The position numbers and the translations under genes were made by a program. Positions 17,497-26,765 of a stretch of DNA of 64,000 nt are shown piece by piece (the first letter of the stretch is position 1; each line of letters starts with the position of its first letter). Origin of the DNA: Flammeovirga pectinis (lineage in GTDB: Bacteria; Bacteroidota; Bacteroidia; Cytophagales; Flammeovirgaceae); assembly GCF_003970675.1 (NCBI RefSeq), contig NZ_CP034562.1:4956001-5020000 (forward strand). The letters run 5' to 3'. The notes under the pieces were generated by a model that saw nothing but the letters and a program-made list of their open reading frames with translations, was not told the origin of the DNA and searched no databases.

Positions 17497-18378
17497 ATGA
17501 AAATCTTAATAACAGGAGGTTCTGGTTTAGTGGGTCAAGAAATATCAAATAAATTAATTGATAAAGGACATGAAGTACGTTGGCTATCACGTAGAGAAGA
17601 TCTAAATGCAGAAATAAAAAGGTATAAATGGGATATTAAAAAAAATCATATCGATCCAAAAGCATTTGATGGAATTGATGCAGTAATTCATTTAGCAGGA
17701 AAAAGTGTAGGGGAGGGTAGATGGACGGAAGCTGCAAAAAAAGAAATTTTAGATAGCAGAGTTCAATCATCAACATTATTAATGCAAGAAATAAATGCTT
17801 TAGAAAAACCGCCTAAGGTAGTAGTTTGTGCATCTGCAATAGGTATTTATGGTGATAGAGGTGAAGAAGAATTGGATGAGTCTTCTTCTTTTGGAAATGA
17901 CTTTTTAGCAAATGTTGTAAAGGAATGGGAGAAAGCAGAAGATATATGTTCTGTATCTAGAATAGTAAAATTAAGAATCGGTGTTGTTTTAACTGAAAAA
18001 GGGGGGGCATTACCAAAAATGATGTTACCTATTAAACTCGGAATTGGATCTCCTATTGGTACAGGTAAACAATGGATATCTTGGATTAGCCTAGAAGATT
18101 TATCTAATTTATTTATTGCAGCCATTGAGAATACAGAAATGGAAGGTGTTTACAATGCTGTATCTCCCAATCCAGTTACAAATGAACAACTAACAAAAGC
18201 AATTGGCACAAAATTATGTAGACCAATATTTTTACCAAATGTACCTTCAATAGCTTTAAAACTTTTATTAGGTGAAAGTGCATTTTTAGTATTGTCAAGT
18301 GCAAAGGTAAATTCAGAGAATCTACAAAAAAATGCTTTTGATTTTAAGGATGTTATTATTGATGACGTTCTTAATTAA
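17497..18378 (+). CDS. TIGR01777-family NAD(P)-dependent epimerase
   Basis: An extended short-chain dehydrogenase of 293 residues (SDR39U1/YfcH group). The Rossmann motif is ITGGSGLVGQEI (4-15), then VIHLAGKSVGEGRWTEAAKK and VVCASAIGIYGDRGEEELDESS, both diagnostic of this family. The C-terminal region (from about residue 245, FLPNVPSIALKLLLGESAFLVLSSAKVNSENL) is the DUF1731 tail. No physiological substrate is known for the family. It is transcribed away from the amidohydrolase operon, 162 bases apart. I see no confident terminator between this gene and the susC leader. Confidence 0.92.
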   Translation: MKILITGGSGLVGQEISNKLIDKGHEVRWLSRREDLNAEIKRYKWDIKKNHIDPKAFDGIDAVIHLAGKSVGEGRWTEAAKKEILDSRVQSSTLLMQEINALEKPPKVVVCASAIGIYGDRGEEELDESSSFGNDFLANVVKEWEKAEDICSVSRIVKLRIGVVLTEKGGALPKMMLPIKLGIGSPIGTGKQWISWISLEDLSNLFIAAIENTEMEGVYNAVSPNPVTNEQLTKAIGTKLCRPIFLPNVPSIALKLLLGESAFLVLSSAKVNSENLQKNAFDFKDVIIDDVLN

Positions 18379-18529
18379 ACTATAGTTTAATTATGTATTT
18401 TATTGATTTGTAATTACTTACTTTGTTTAGCGTGTTTATTTTATTGTTTATTGTAATTTTTTTATTAGAAGTAGAACTATATAAGGTAATTGAATAGTAT
18501 AAGATGTAATTATCGACTAATTAACTAAA

Positions 18530-18560
18530 TTTAGTAATGTACACTATGTTGTAAGTTCGC
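18530..18560 (+). promoter_or_regulatory. Probable promoter of the first SusC/SusD pair
   Basis: TTTAG (18530-18534), 17 bases, then TAAGTTCGC (18552-18560), close to the TAnnTTxGC boxes ahead of pairs 3 and 4. The -33 part sits in a perfect palindrome ACTAAATTTAGT (18524-18535). This would give a leader of about 340 bases. Confidence 0.4.
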
Positions 18561-18906
18561 TTATAAAACAGTATTCATTTAGAAAATTAAAACCTTTTTT
18601 AACTGCTATTTATTCAAAATTAAATAAACCAAAAATGATCTTTTTATTTAACTCCACTTAAAAAAACAAACCTTAAAAAGGTATTGTACGAAAAACCCCA
18701 GAAATAACCCTAAATCTATTGAAGTAAAACTGCATTACAATTTAAAATTATAGCTGTTTACACTATTTCATTTTAACCAAAAACTATTTTTAAGGATATA
18801 CTATATATATGTCTGTTTTACTTGTTGAGTAGAATAAACAGCAAATAGTGTATTGTCAATTTTACTGCATTAGGGATTTCTTAAACCCAAAAATTAGCTC
18901 AATTAC
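18561..18906 (+). other. Long leader of the first susC gene
   Basis: Gene-free and AT-rich. It contains an inverted repeat TACACTATTT (18759-18768) / AAATAGTGTA (18843-18852), a direct repeat ACTGCATTA (18729-18737 and 18864-18872), and a local hairpin CTGTTT-TACT / AGTA-AAACAG (18813-18841) 65 bases before the ATG. Long structured leaders are common in this gene class, and regulation at RNA level is possible. The stretch 18379-18529 shows nothing else. Confidence 0.45.
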
Positions 18907-21900
18907 ATGAAAAAGAAAATACTACTACTATTTGCTCTTGCAATGAGTATAGCAAGTGCATATGGACAGGAGCAAAATGTTACAGGTACTGTAACAGATG
19001 CTGGCGCCCCACTACCTGGGGTAACTGTAATAGTGAAAGGTACAACGCAAGGAACAATTACAGATTTAGATGGTAATTATTCTCTTAGTACCTCGTCTGA
19101 TGCAGTTTTACAATTTAGTTTTATTGGATATTCAGCACAGGAAATAGCTGTAGGAAACCAGTCAACTATCAATGTTTCTATGGAGCAAGATGCCGAACAG
19201 TTAGAAGAAGTAACTGTGATGGGATATACAAAACAAGATCAATCTTCTAATGTTACAAGTGTCGAAAAAGTGACTGACATCGTAACTCCAAACGTAGCCA
19301 ATTCATTACAAGGTAAAGCTGCAGGTGTAAGTATGACTGCTCCGTCTGGACAGCCAGGTGCTAAACCAACTATTCGAATTCGTGGTGTTGGTTCAATCTC
19401 TTCAAGTCAAGAACCATTGTATGTTATTGACGGAATGATTATAGATAACACTGATATAATTGGAGCAAATCAACAATCTGAAAGAGATCCAATGTCTTTA
19501 TTAAACCCTGAAGATATTGAAGATGTAAAAATCTTAACAGATGCTGCAGCAACAGCTTTATATGGTGCAAGAGCATCTAACGGAGTTATAGTTGTAACAA
19601 CTAAATCTGGAGCAGAAGGAAAAACTCAATTTTCTTTAAATATTTCAGGAGGTGAAGCTGTATTATATCAAGGAAACTATGAACCAATGAGAGCAAAAGA
19701 TTTTATTGAGTTCCAAAAATATGGTGATGTAGATATTAATGGTGATGCTTTTACTACTGATACAGATTGGATTAATGAAGCATTTAGAAAAGGAACAGTC
19801 CAAAATTATCAGTTGACGGCCTCTGGAGGTAATGAAAAAACAAAGCATTATGTAAGTCTTGGCTATTATAATCAAGATGGTATATTAAAAGGATCCGATT
19901 TTGAAAGATATTCAGCTAGAGTTAATATGGATAATAAAGTAAACGATAGATTATCATATTCTATTAAAACTGATATCTCATATATTACTCAAAATGATGC
20001 GTCAGATGGAGCACTTTTCTCTTCTCCATTAATGACTACTTACATGTATCCTGCTATTATTTCTCCTTATGCTAAAAGCGGAGATTTAAAAAGATCTGTT
20101 GATGGTAATACTTACTTAAATCCTTTCTTAACCGCAGACGAATCTGGATATGATAATTACTATTACTCTATTGGTGCAAACTTTCTTAGTGATATAAATT
20201 ATAATTATAGAAGAACCAAATCGTTTAATGCAGGTTTACAAGGAAACGTGAAATATGAAATAGGTAAGGGGTTTGCAATCAAATCAAACAACTCTGTTCG
20301 TATTCAAAATACAAGGTATGATAATTATACTGCTCCAATATCTTATGATGGCTTTAATGGTCCAGATGCAGCAAATGGTTCTGTTAGTAATACATCTGCG
20401 TTTAGTTCATTGATTACATCAACAAATTTATTGACGTATAGTAATTCATTTGGAGATCATACAGTAGACGCTATCGGTGGTGTCGAATTACAAAAGTACG
20501 ATGCTTCTAATCAATATGGGTATGGTGCAGGAGTACCACTAACTGTAGATAATTTAGGTTCTGCATCTTCTGGTTTTTCAAATGATGGGTACCAAACGCA
20601 ATATAGATTCTTCTCTTTTTTAAGCCAGGTGCAATATAATTACTTAGGAAAGTATTATGTATCAGGTTCTTATAGACGAGATGGATCTTCTAGATTTGGT
20701 AAAGAAAATCAATATGGTAATTTCTGGTCTGCTGGTGGTAGTTGGATTATGTCTAACGAAGACTTTTTAAGTACTTCAGACTTAATTACCAATGCAAAAA
20801 TAAGAGGTTCAATAGGAACAACGGGTAATGCAGGTATTGGTAACTATGCTGCAATGGGTTTATATGGTTATACATTTTATAATACATCATCTGCTGCAGT
20901 TATTGAACAAGTTGAAAACCCAGATTTAACTTGGGAACAGAAATTAAAAGCCAATATAGGTTTTGATATTACATTTATTGATAAAGTATCACTGAGTGTT
21001 GACTTCTATAATGAACAGACATCAGACCTATTAATGCAAGTACCTACTGCTGGTATGACAGGTTTTGCGAATGTTTATCAAAATGTTGGTGAAATGAGAA
21101 ACCGTGGAGTTGAATTTACAATAAACTCTACGAACATAGATAAAAATGGATTCTTATGGACTACCAATTTAAATATGTCATTTAACCAGAATGAAGTAAC
21201 AAAACTTTACAATGGCCAAAGAATAGAATATTCAAGACAAGTGATAGAAGAAGGAAAACCTTTAAATGCATTCTTCTTACAAGAATGGGCTGGAGCTAAT
21301 CCTGAAAATGGAAAACCATCATGGTATTTAAATAGAGAACCAACCCAAGATGAGTTAGATAAAAACCAAGTGTTTAAACAGCATGATGGTCGTTATGCAA
21401 CTTCTTATTACAGTAAAGCTGAAAAAGTTGATGTAGGAGACCCTTATCCTGACTTCTCTGGTGGTTTTACAAATAACTTGTCATACAAAGGATTTGACTT
21501 TTCATTCATGTTTACATTTAGTGTTGGTAATGATATCTTCAATTCAGGAAGACGTTACATGGATCAAGATCAGAGTGCAATAAATGGAGGTAATTATTAC
21601 AGCCAAATGAAGATAGCTAAAGATGATCGTTGGACTAAAAAAGGAGATATAGCAAGTAGACCTTTAATTGATCAAGCTGGTGATGATGGATGGGGTAATG
21701 TAAACTCATCAAGGTATATGGAAGATGGTAGTTATTTACAATTAAGAAACGTAACGTTAGGATATACTTTACCAAAAGATGTAATAGGTAATATTGGTTT
21801 ATCGAATTTAAGAGTATATACATCTCTACAAAACCTATTTACAGTAAGTAATTATTCAGGTTATTCTCCTACAACTATTGATAATACAGGTGTAGCCTTC

Positions 21901-21954
21901 TTTGATTATCCTGATGGCCAGACTTATACATTTGGTGTTAACTGCTCATTTTAA
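18907..21954 (+). CDS. SusC/RagA-type TonB-dependent outer-membrane transporter, pair 1
   Basis: Imports an oligomeric nutrient across the outer membrane using TonB energy, with its SusD partner as the lid. The 1015 residues have a signal peptide (1-20, cut before QEQNVTG), a carboxypeptidase-regulatory-like domain (about 22-105: GAPLPGVTVIVKGTTQGTITD), a TonB-box-like segment EEVTVMGY, and a plug domain (about 115-235) with GVGSISSSQEPLYVIDG and ATALYGARASNGVI. A 22-strand barrel follows, ending YTFGVNCSF with the terminal Phe. The DNA is intact. The start is fixed by the signal peptide. The SusD gene follows after 14 bases. It closely resembles the second pair and is probably a tandem duplicate. 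Substrate unknown. Confidence 0.95.
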   Translation: MKKKILLLFALAMSIASAYGQEQNVTGTVTDAGAPLPGVTVIVKGTTQGTITDLDGNYSLSTSSDAVLQFSFIGYSAQEIAVGNQSTINVSMEQDAEQLEEVTVMGYTKQDQSSNVTSVEKVTDIVTPNVANSLQGKAAGVSMTAPSGQPGAKPTIRIRGVGSISSSQEPLYVIDGMIIDNTDIIGANQQSERDPMSLLNPEDIEDVKILTDAAATALYGARASNGVIVVTTKSGAEGKTQFSLNISGGEAVLYQGNYEPMRAKDFIEFQKYGDVDINGDAFTTDTDWINEAFRKGTVQNYQLTASGGNEKTKHYVSLGYYNQDGILKGSDFERYSARVNMDNKVNDRLSYSIKTDISYITQNDASDGALFSSPLMTTYMYPAIISPYAKSGDLKRSVDGNTYLNPFLTADESGYDNYYYSIGANFLSDINYNYRRTKSFNAGLQGNVKYEIGKGFAIKSNNSVRIQNTRYDNYTAPISYDGFNGPDAANGSVSNTSAFSSLITSTNLLTYSNSFGDHTVDAIGGVELQKYDASNQYGYGAGVPLTVDNLGSASSGFSNDGYQTQYRFFSFLSQVQYNYLGKYYVSGSYRRDGSSRFGKENQYGNFWSAGGSWIMSNEDFLSTSDLITNAKIRGSIGTTGNAGIGNYAAMGLYGYTFYNTSSAAVIEQVENPDLTWEQKLKANIGFDITFIDKVSLSVDFYNEQTSDLLMQVPTAGMTGFANVYQNVGEMRNRGVEFTINSTNIDKNGFLWTTNLNMSFNQNEVTKLYNGQRIEYSRQVIEEGKPLNAFFLQEWAGANPENGKPSWYLNREPTQDELDKNQVFKQHDGRYATSYYSKAEKVDVGDPYPDFSGGFTNNLSYKGFDFSFMFTFSVGNDIFNSGRRYMDQDQSAINGGNYYSQMKIAKDDRWTKKGDIASRPLIDQAGDDGWGNVNSSRYMEDGSYLQLRNVTLGYTLPKDVIGNIGLSNLRVYTSLQNLFTVSNYSGYSPTTIDNTGVAFFDYPDGQTYTFGVNCSF

Positions 21955-21968
21955 TTAACCATCTAACA

Positions 21969-23351
21969 ATGATAATAATGAAATATATAAGATATATCCT
22001 ACTTATTGCCTTGGGAGTAATGAGTAGTTGTAATTTCCTTGATGTTGAACCCAACGTTAATGGTAAAGTAAGAACTGGTGAAATGTCTGAGCCTCAAGAT
22101 GTTTTAAATGGTGCCTATAGAGAAATGGGGCGTACATCATACTATGGAAGAAATACATATGTATTTGGAGATGTAGGTACAGATAATATTGTAGTAAGAT
22201 CATCTGGTGGTCGTTTTAACGATAACTATTTTAATACTAAAAACTCTAGAACCTCTGAGTCTGTTGATGATACTTATGATATTAGTAATCAAATGGGACA
22301 AATTTATAGAGTTTTGAACCATGCAAATACCTTAATCCATACTGCGGGTATTACTGATGATATAAAGGGACAATCTTTAGCGTTACGAGCATTTTTAAAT
22401 TTTGATTTAGTTCGTTTTTACGGTGATGTACCTTTAGTTACAGAACCATCAAGTGATTTGAATGAGGTAGTAGCTTCAAAACCTACAAATAATACTGCTG
22501 CAGAAATTTATGCTCAGATTGAAAAAGATCTTACTGAAGCTAAAGGGTTGATAACAAATACATCATCTTTTAAATTTACCTTAAATGCTGTTTATGGTCT
22601 TGAAACGAGAGTCTTTCTTACAAGAGCATTAGAAGATACTAATGTTGATAAGAATACTTATTTACAAAAAGTTATCGATTCATATAACATGATAACTGGA
22701 GTAAGTGTGATGGAAGCAGGTGATTACATCAAGTATTTTAATAATAAAGAATCGGCAGAAACTTTATTTGAAGTAATAATTGCGGGAGCACAAAGTAGAG
22801 GTTCAGATGATTTAGGGGCATTATATATTCGCTCTGGTTATGGAGCTTATACTTGTAGCCCAGACTTTTATTCCCTATTCTCAAATGATGATGTTCGCCA
22901 AGGTGTCTTTTATCTAGAAAATGGTTTATTCTATATTAATAAATTTGCAGAATCTGAAGGAGTAGTTGGTTTACACTCTCCAAAAGTTCTGAGATATTCA
23001 GAAGCAGTTTTAAATGCAGCAGAAGCACAAGCTTTATTAGGAAATACTGCAGATGCGATAACGTTAACAGATATGATCAGATCTAAAAGATACACAACAG
23101 GTACTGCACCTGTATCTACAGGCCTGATAGATGATGTTTTAGCAGAGAGAAGATTGGAATTATGTTTTGAAGGACATAGAATGTTTGATCTCAGAAGAAA
23201 TAATATGGATATGAATTTAATTAATTCTGATGGTACAGCAAGAGCTCCTAAAGCCAACATTCCTGCTAGAGATCAACAGTTTTATTTTCCAATTCCTCAG
23301 AATGAATTGAATGTTAATTCGAATTTGAAACAAATTAATGGTTATGAATAA
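21969..23351 (+). CDS. SusD/RagB-type substrate-binding lipoprotein, pair 1
   Basis: Surface lipoprotein that captures substrate and closes the SusC channel. The 460 residues begin MIIMKYIRYILLIALGVMSSC with lipobox Cys21; an ATG at 21978 is an alternative start. The N-terminal SusD part (YYGRNTYVFGDVGTDNI) and the helical TPR-like core (SLALRAFLNFDLVRFYGDVPLV) are clear. The C-terminal RagB signature appears as LRYSEAVLNAAEAQALLG and RRLELCFEGHRMFDLRRNN. It is about 30 residues shorter than the pair 2 protein, mainly by a missing loop before the VVGLHSPKVLRY segment. It is co-transcribed with its SusC. Confidence 0.93.
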   Translation: MIIMKYIRYILLIALGVMSSCNFLDVEPNVNGKVRTGEMSEPQDVLNGAYREMGRTSYYGRNTYVFGDVGTDNIVVRSSGGRFNDNYFNTKNSRTSESVDDTYDISNQMGQIYRVLNHANTLIHTAGITDDIKGQSLALRAFLNFDLVRFYGDVPLVTEPSSDLNEVVASKPTNNTAAEIYAQIEKDLTEAKGLITNTSSFKFTLNAVYGLETRVFLTRALEDTNVDKNTYLQKVIDSYNMITGVSVMEAGDYIKYFNNKESAETLFEVIIAGAQSRGSDDLGALYIRSGYGAYTCSPDFYSLFSNDDVRQGVFYLENGLFYINKFAESEGVVGLHSPKVLRYSEAVLNAAEAQALLGNTADAITLTDMIRSKRYTTGTAPVSTGLIDDVLAERRLELCFEGHRMFDLRRNNMDMNLINSDGTARAPKANIPARDQQFYFPIPQNELNVNSNLKQINGYE

Positions 23352-23372
23352 ATAAATTTAATCATCATATAC

Positions 23373-23408
23373 AAAAGCCGTTTACATTTTAGATGTAAAC
23401 GGCTTTTT
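23373..23408 (+). terminator. Intrinsic terminator after SusC/SusD pair 1
   Basis: A 14-bp stem AAAGCCGTTTACAT (23374-23387) / ATGTAAACGGCTTT (23393-23406), then T. Confidence 0.93.
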
Positions 23409-23703
23409 GTTTTTACAACGATGTGTACAAGAGTAAACTTTTAACAACTATTATTTAATCTCTTAAAAATAAATAATTCACTATAATACTGATGTCTAGT
23501 GTTTTATGTTGTGGGGTTGTTTTTGTTTAATATCATTAACTTAAAACAATATAATATTAACATAACAAAATAGAATATTGCAATAGAAAAAGGTCGATAA
23601 AAGGCCTGTTATCAATTCAATTCAATAGGTTACCTAAGCTTATTATAATAATATCTACTTCTGTTTAAGGTAGCCTAGCTTTTTAGCTTAATTTATTTAT
23701 TTT
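23409..23703 (+). other. Leader region of the second susC gene
   Basis: Gene-free. I see no convincing -33/-7 pair. A stem AGGTTACCT (23627-23635) / AGGTAGCCT (23668-23676), with one G-U pair, ends 27 bases before the ATG. It is followed by AGCTTTTTAGCT. Confidence 0.4.
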
Positions 23704-26700
23704 ATGAACAAACGACTTCTATCTCTGATCGTACTTACTTTTGCTTTAATAGTAAGTGCTTTTGCTCAGGAACGTACAGTTTCTGGCGTTGTATCCGAAG
23801 CAGGTCAACCCTTACCAGGTGTTACTGTTGTTGTAAAAGGAACAACTTTAGGTACTATTACAGATCTAAATGGTAAATTTGCAGTATCTGTATCCGAAAA
23901 TGCTTCTTTAATTTTTAGTTTTGTAGGTTATACTACTCAAGAATTAAAAGTAGGTCAAAGAACTACTTTTAATGTAAATTTAGAGCAAGATGCTGAACAA
24001 TTAGAAGAGGTTACAGTTATGGGATATGCCAAAAAAGATATGGCATCTAACACTCCTGAAATCGAAAATGTAACAGATATTGTAACTCCAAACGTTGCCA
24101 ACGCTTTACAAGGTAAAGCAGCAGGTGTTAATATTAACGCTTCGTCTGGACAGCCTGGTTCTAAATCAAATATCGTAATTCGTGGTGTTGGTTCTGTGAA
24201 CGCTTCATCAGATCCTTTATATGTAATTGATGGTGTTATTCAAACATCTTCAGATATCATTGATGCAAATCAACAAGGTGAAAGAGATCCTCTTGCGAAT
24301 TTGAATCCAGAAGATATTAAGGATATCAAAATTCTAAAAGATGCAGCAGCAACTGCTTTATATGGTGCTCGTGCAGCAAACGGAGTAATTTTAGTAACAA
24401 CAAAAGGTGGTGCTGAAGGGAAAACTCAAATTACATTGAGTACAAAACAAGGTGTTTCATCAGTTTATAAAGGAAATTCTCAAAGAATGAATGGTGATCA
24501 ATATGTAGACGCTAGATCTAGATCATTGGCAAATTCTTATGGAGGAGACCCTGCAGATTATATTCAATATGTAAATGGTGTAACTACAGATGATGCTGGT
24601 AACCATAGTTACTCAAATACAGATTGGGGTGACCACTCTTTCCGTCAAGGCAAAACGAGTTCTTATGAAGTCTCTATGAGAGGTGGTGATGAGAAAACTA
24701 AATTTATGGTTTCTGGTGGTTATTACAACCAAGAAGGTATTCTTGTTGGGTCGGAATTCGAACGTTATTCAGCTCGTTTCAATATTGATCATAAGTTTAA
24801 CGATAAATTAGATATTCAATTTATTGGTAATGCTTCATATATTGATCAATTAGATGCATCAAGTGGTAACTTATTTTCTTCTCCACTCTTAGGAACTTAT
24901 ATGAGTGCTCCTACAGTAAATCCTTTTAATGAAGATGGTTCACCTAGAGATTGGTTAGATGATAACCCAATTGCAGCAAACTTTGTACACGATGTAGACC
25001 TTAACCCTCGTAGAACAAAATCTACTACAGGTCAATTAATTGGTAAATTAAACTACCGTATTACAGATTGGTTAACTTTCCGTCAGACAAATGCTGTAAA
25101 TGTAGAAGATGTAAAGTATGGTTATTATACTTCATCTTTATCATATGATGGTAGATCTACAGGTGGTTCTAAATCAAATTCTTGGGGTGTAAGTAGTACA
25201 TTAACAAATACTTCTATTCTTTCTTTTGATAAGACATTTAATGGTGTTCATAATGTTAGTGCAATTGCCGGTTTTGAATATCAGTCAAATAAAGTAACAG
25301 GAATTAGTGCTTATGGTGAAGGAATGCCTTCTTCTTTACAAAACTTAAATAATGCAGCAAAACCTGTATCAATGGGTGGTTATGAAACTGAATATAGATT
25401 CATGTCATTCTTAGGTCAAGCTCAATATAATTATGATGGTAAATATTATGCTACAGCATCTTACCGTCGTGATGGTTCTTCTAAATTCTCCGCAAATAAT
25501 AAATGGGGTGACTTTTACTCAGCTTCAGCTTCTTGGTATATCTCAAGAGAAGATTTCTTAAATGGAAATACTATTTTAACTGACGCTAAATTAAGATCAT
25601 CTTATGGTGTTACTGGTAATGCTGAAATAGATAACTTTGAAGCAAGAGGTTTATATGCATATTCAAGTTACAATAATGCATCTGCTGCTTACTTCAGACA
25701 ATTATCTAATCCAGATTTAACATGGGAGAAAAGAAAGAAATTTAATGTTGGTGCTGATGTAACTTTCATTGATAGAATTACTTTAAATGTTGATTATTAC
25801 ATTGAAGATTCTGATGATTTACTATTAAATCAACAATTATCAGGTACTACAGGTTTTGCATCTGCTCGTCGTAACATTGGTGCAATGAGAAACTCTGGAT
25901 GGGAATTCCAATTAAATACGCAAAATATTAAAGGTGAATTTACTTGGAATACGAACTTCAATATTTCATTAAACAAAAATGAAGTAACTCGTTTAGATAA
26001 CGATCAAGATATTCAAATTAATGGTCAACAGGTAGCAAGAGTAGGTTCTGCAATGAGAACTTTCTTTTTAAGAGAGTGGGCAGGAGCTGATCCTACTACA
26101 GGTAACCCATCTTGGTTTGCAAATGATGGAGAAGACCATACAGGAAAAGCTGGTTATTTCATGAAAGATGGAAAATGGGCAACAACTTCTTATGGTGCAG
26201 CTCAGCGTACAGAGCAAGGTAATCCTTATCCTACAGCTGTTGGTGGTATGACAAACAACTTTGCGTATAAAGGTTTTGATTTCTCATTCTTCTTAACTTA
26301 TTCAGTTGGAGGAAAAATTTACAATTCAACTCGTAGATATACGGATACAGATGCAATCTATCCATATAATATGTTGGAATCTGCTTATACTGCAAACAGA
26401 TGGGAAAAAGAAGGTGATATTTCAGATAATCCTGGATGGGGTATGGCCGGTGGTCAACAACACTCTTCACGTTTCTTAGAAGATGGAGGTTATTTAGCTT
26501 TAAGAAATATAACTTTAGGTTATACTTTACCTAGCCACGTTGTGAAAAAAGCAAAATTAAGTAACGTTAGAGTTTATGCTTCTGCACAAAACCTTTGGAT
26601 CTTATCAGATTATAAAGGATTTACTCCAACAACTGTAGACCCAACTGGTATCAACTTCTTTGAATATCCAGAAGGAAAAGTATTCACAGGAGGTTTAACA

Positions 26701-26712
26701 GTATCATTCTAA
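23704..26712 (+). CDS. SusC/RagA-type TonB-dependent outer-membrane transporter, pair 2
   Basis: The 1002 residues have a signal peptide (1-21, cut before QERTVSG), a carboxypeptidase-like domain (GQPLPGVTVVVKGTTLGTITD), a TonB-box-like EEVTVMGY, and a plug with GVGSVNASSDPLYVIDG and ATALYGARAANGVI. The barrel ends VFTGGLTVSF. The plug is nearly identical in pattern to pair 1 (the segment VTDIVTPNVANALQGKAAGV differs there at one residue), and the barrel also aligns, so the two pairs look like a tandem duplication that has since diverged in substrate loops. The SusD gene follows after 53 bases. Substrate unknown. Confidence 0.95.
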   Translation: MNKRLLSLIVLTFALIVSAFAQERTVSGVVSEAGQPLPGVTVVVKGTTLGTITDLNGKFAVSVSENASLIFSFVGYTTQELKVGQRTTFNVNLEQDAEQLEEVTVMGYAKKDMASNTPEIENVTDIVTPNVANALQGKAAGVNINASSGQPGSKSNIVIRGVGSVNASSDPLYVIDGVIQTSSDIIDANQQGERDPLANLNPEDIKDIKILKDAAATALYGARAANGVILVTTKGGAEGKTQITLSTKQGVSSVYKGNSQRMNGDQYVDARSRSLANSYGGDPADYIQYVNGVTTDDAGNHSYSNTDWGDHSFRQGKTSSYEVSMRGGDEKTKFMVSGGYYNQEGILVGSEFERYSARFNIDHKFNDKLDIQFIGNASYIDQLDASSGNLFSSPLLGTYMSAPTVNPFNEDGSPRDWLDDNPIAANFVHDVDLNPRRTKSTTGQLIGKLNYRITDWLTFRQTNAVNVEDVKYGYYTSSLSYDGRSTGGSKSNSWGVSSTLTNTSILSFDKTFNGVHNVSAIAGFEYQSNKVTGISAYGEGMPSSLQNLNNAAKPVSMGGYETEYRFMSFLGQAQYNYDGKYYATASYRRDGSSKFSANNKWGDFYSASASWYISREDFLNGNTILTDAKLRSSYGVTGNAEIDNFEARGLYAYSSYNNASAAYFRQLSNPDLTWEKRKKFNVGADVTFIDRITLNVDYYIEDSDDLLLNQQLSGTTGFASARRNIGAMRNSGWEFQLNTQNIKGEFTWNTNFNISLNKNEVTRLDNDQDIQINGQQVARVGSAMRTFFLREWAGADPTTGNPSWFANDGEDHTGKAGYFMKDGKWATTSYGAAQRTEQGNPYPTAVGGMTNNFAYKGFDFSFFLTYSVGGKIYNSTRRYTDTDAIYPYNMLESAYTANRWEKEGDISDNPGWGMAGGQQHSSRFLEDGGYLALRNITLGYTLPSHVVKKAKLSNVRVYASAQNLWILSDYKGFTPTTVDPTGINFFEYPEGKVFTGGLTVSF

Positions 26713-26765
26713 TCAGAAAATACTGTAAAAGAAATTTTTTAGATACTTTAGTTTAAGAGAATAAG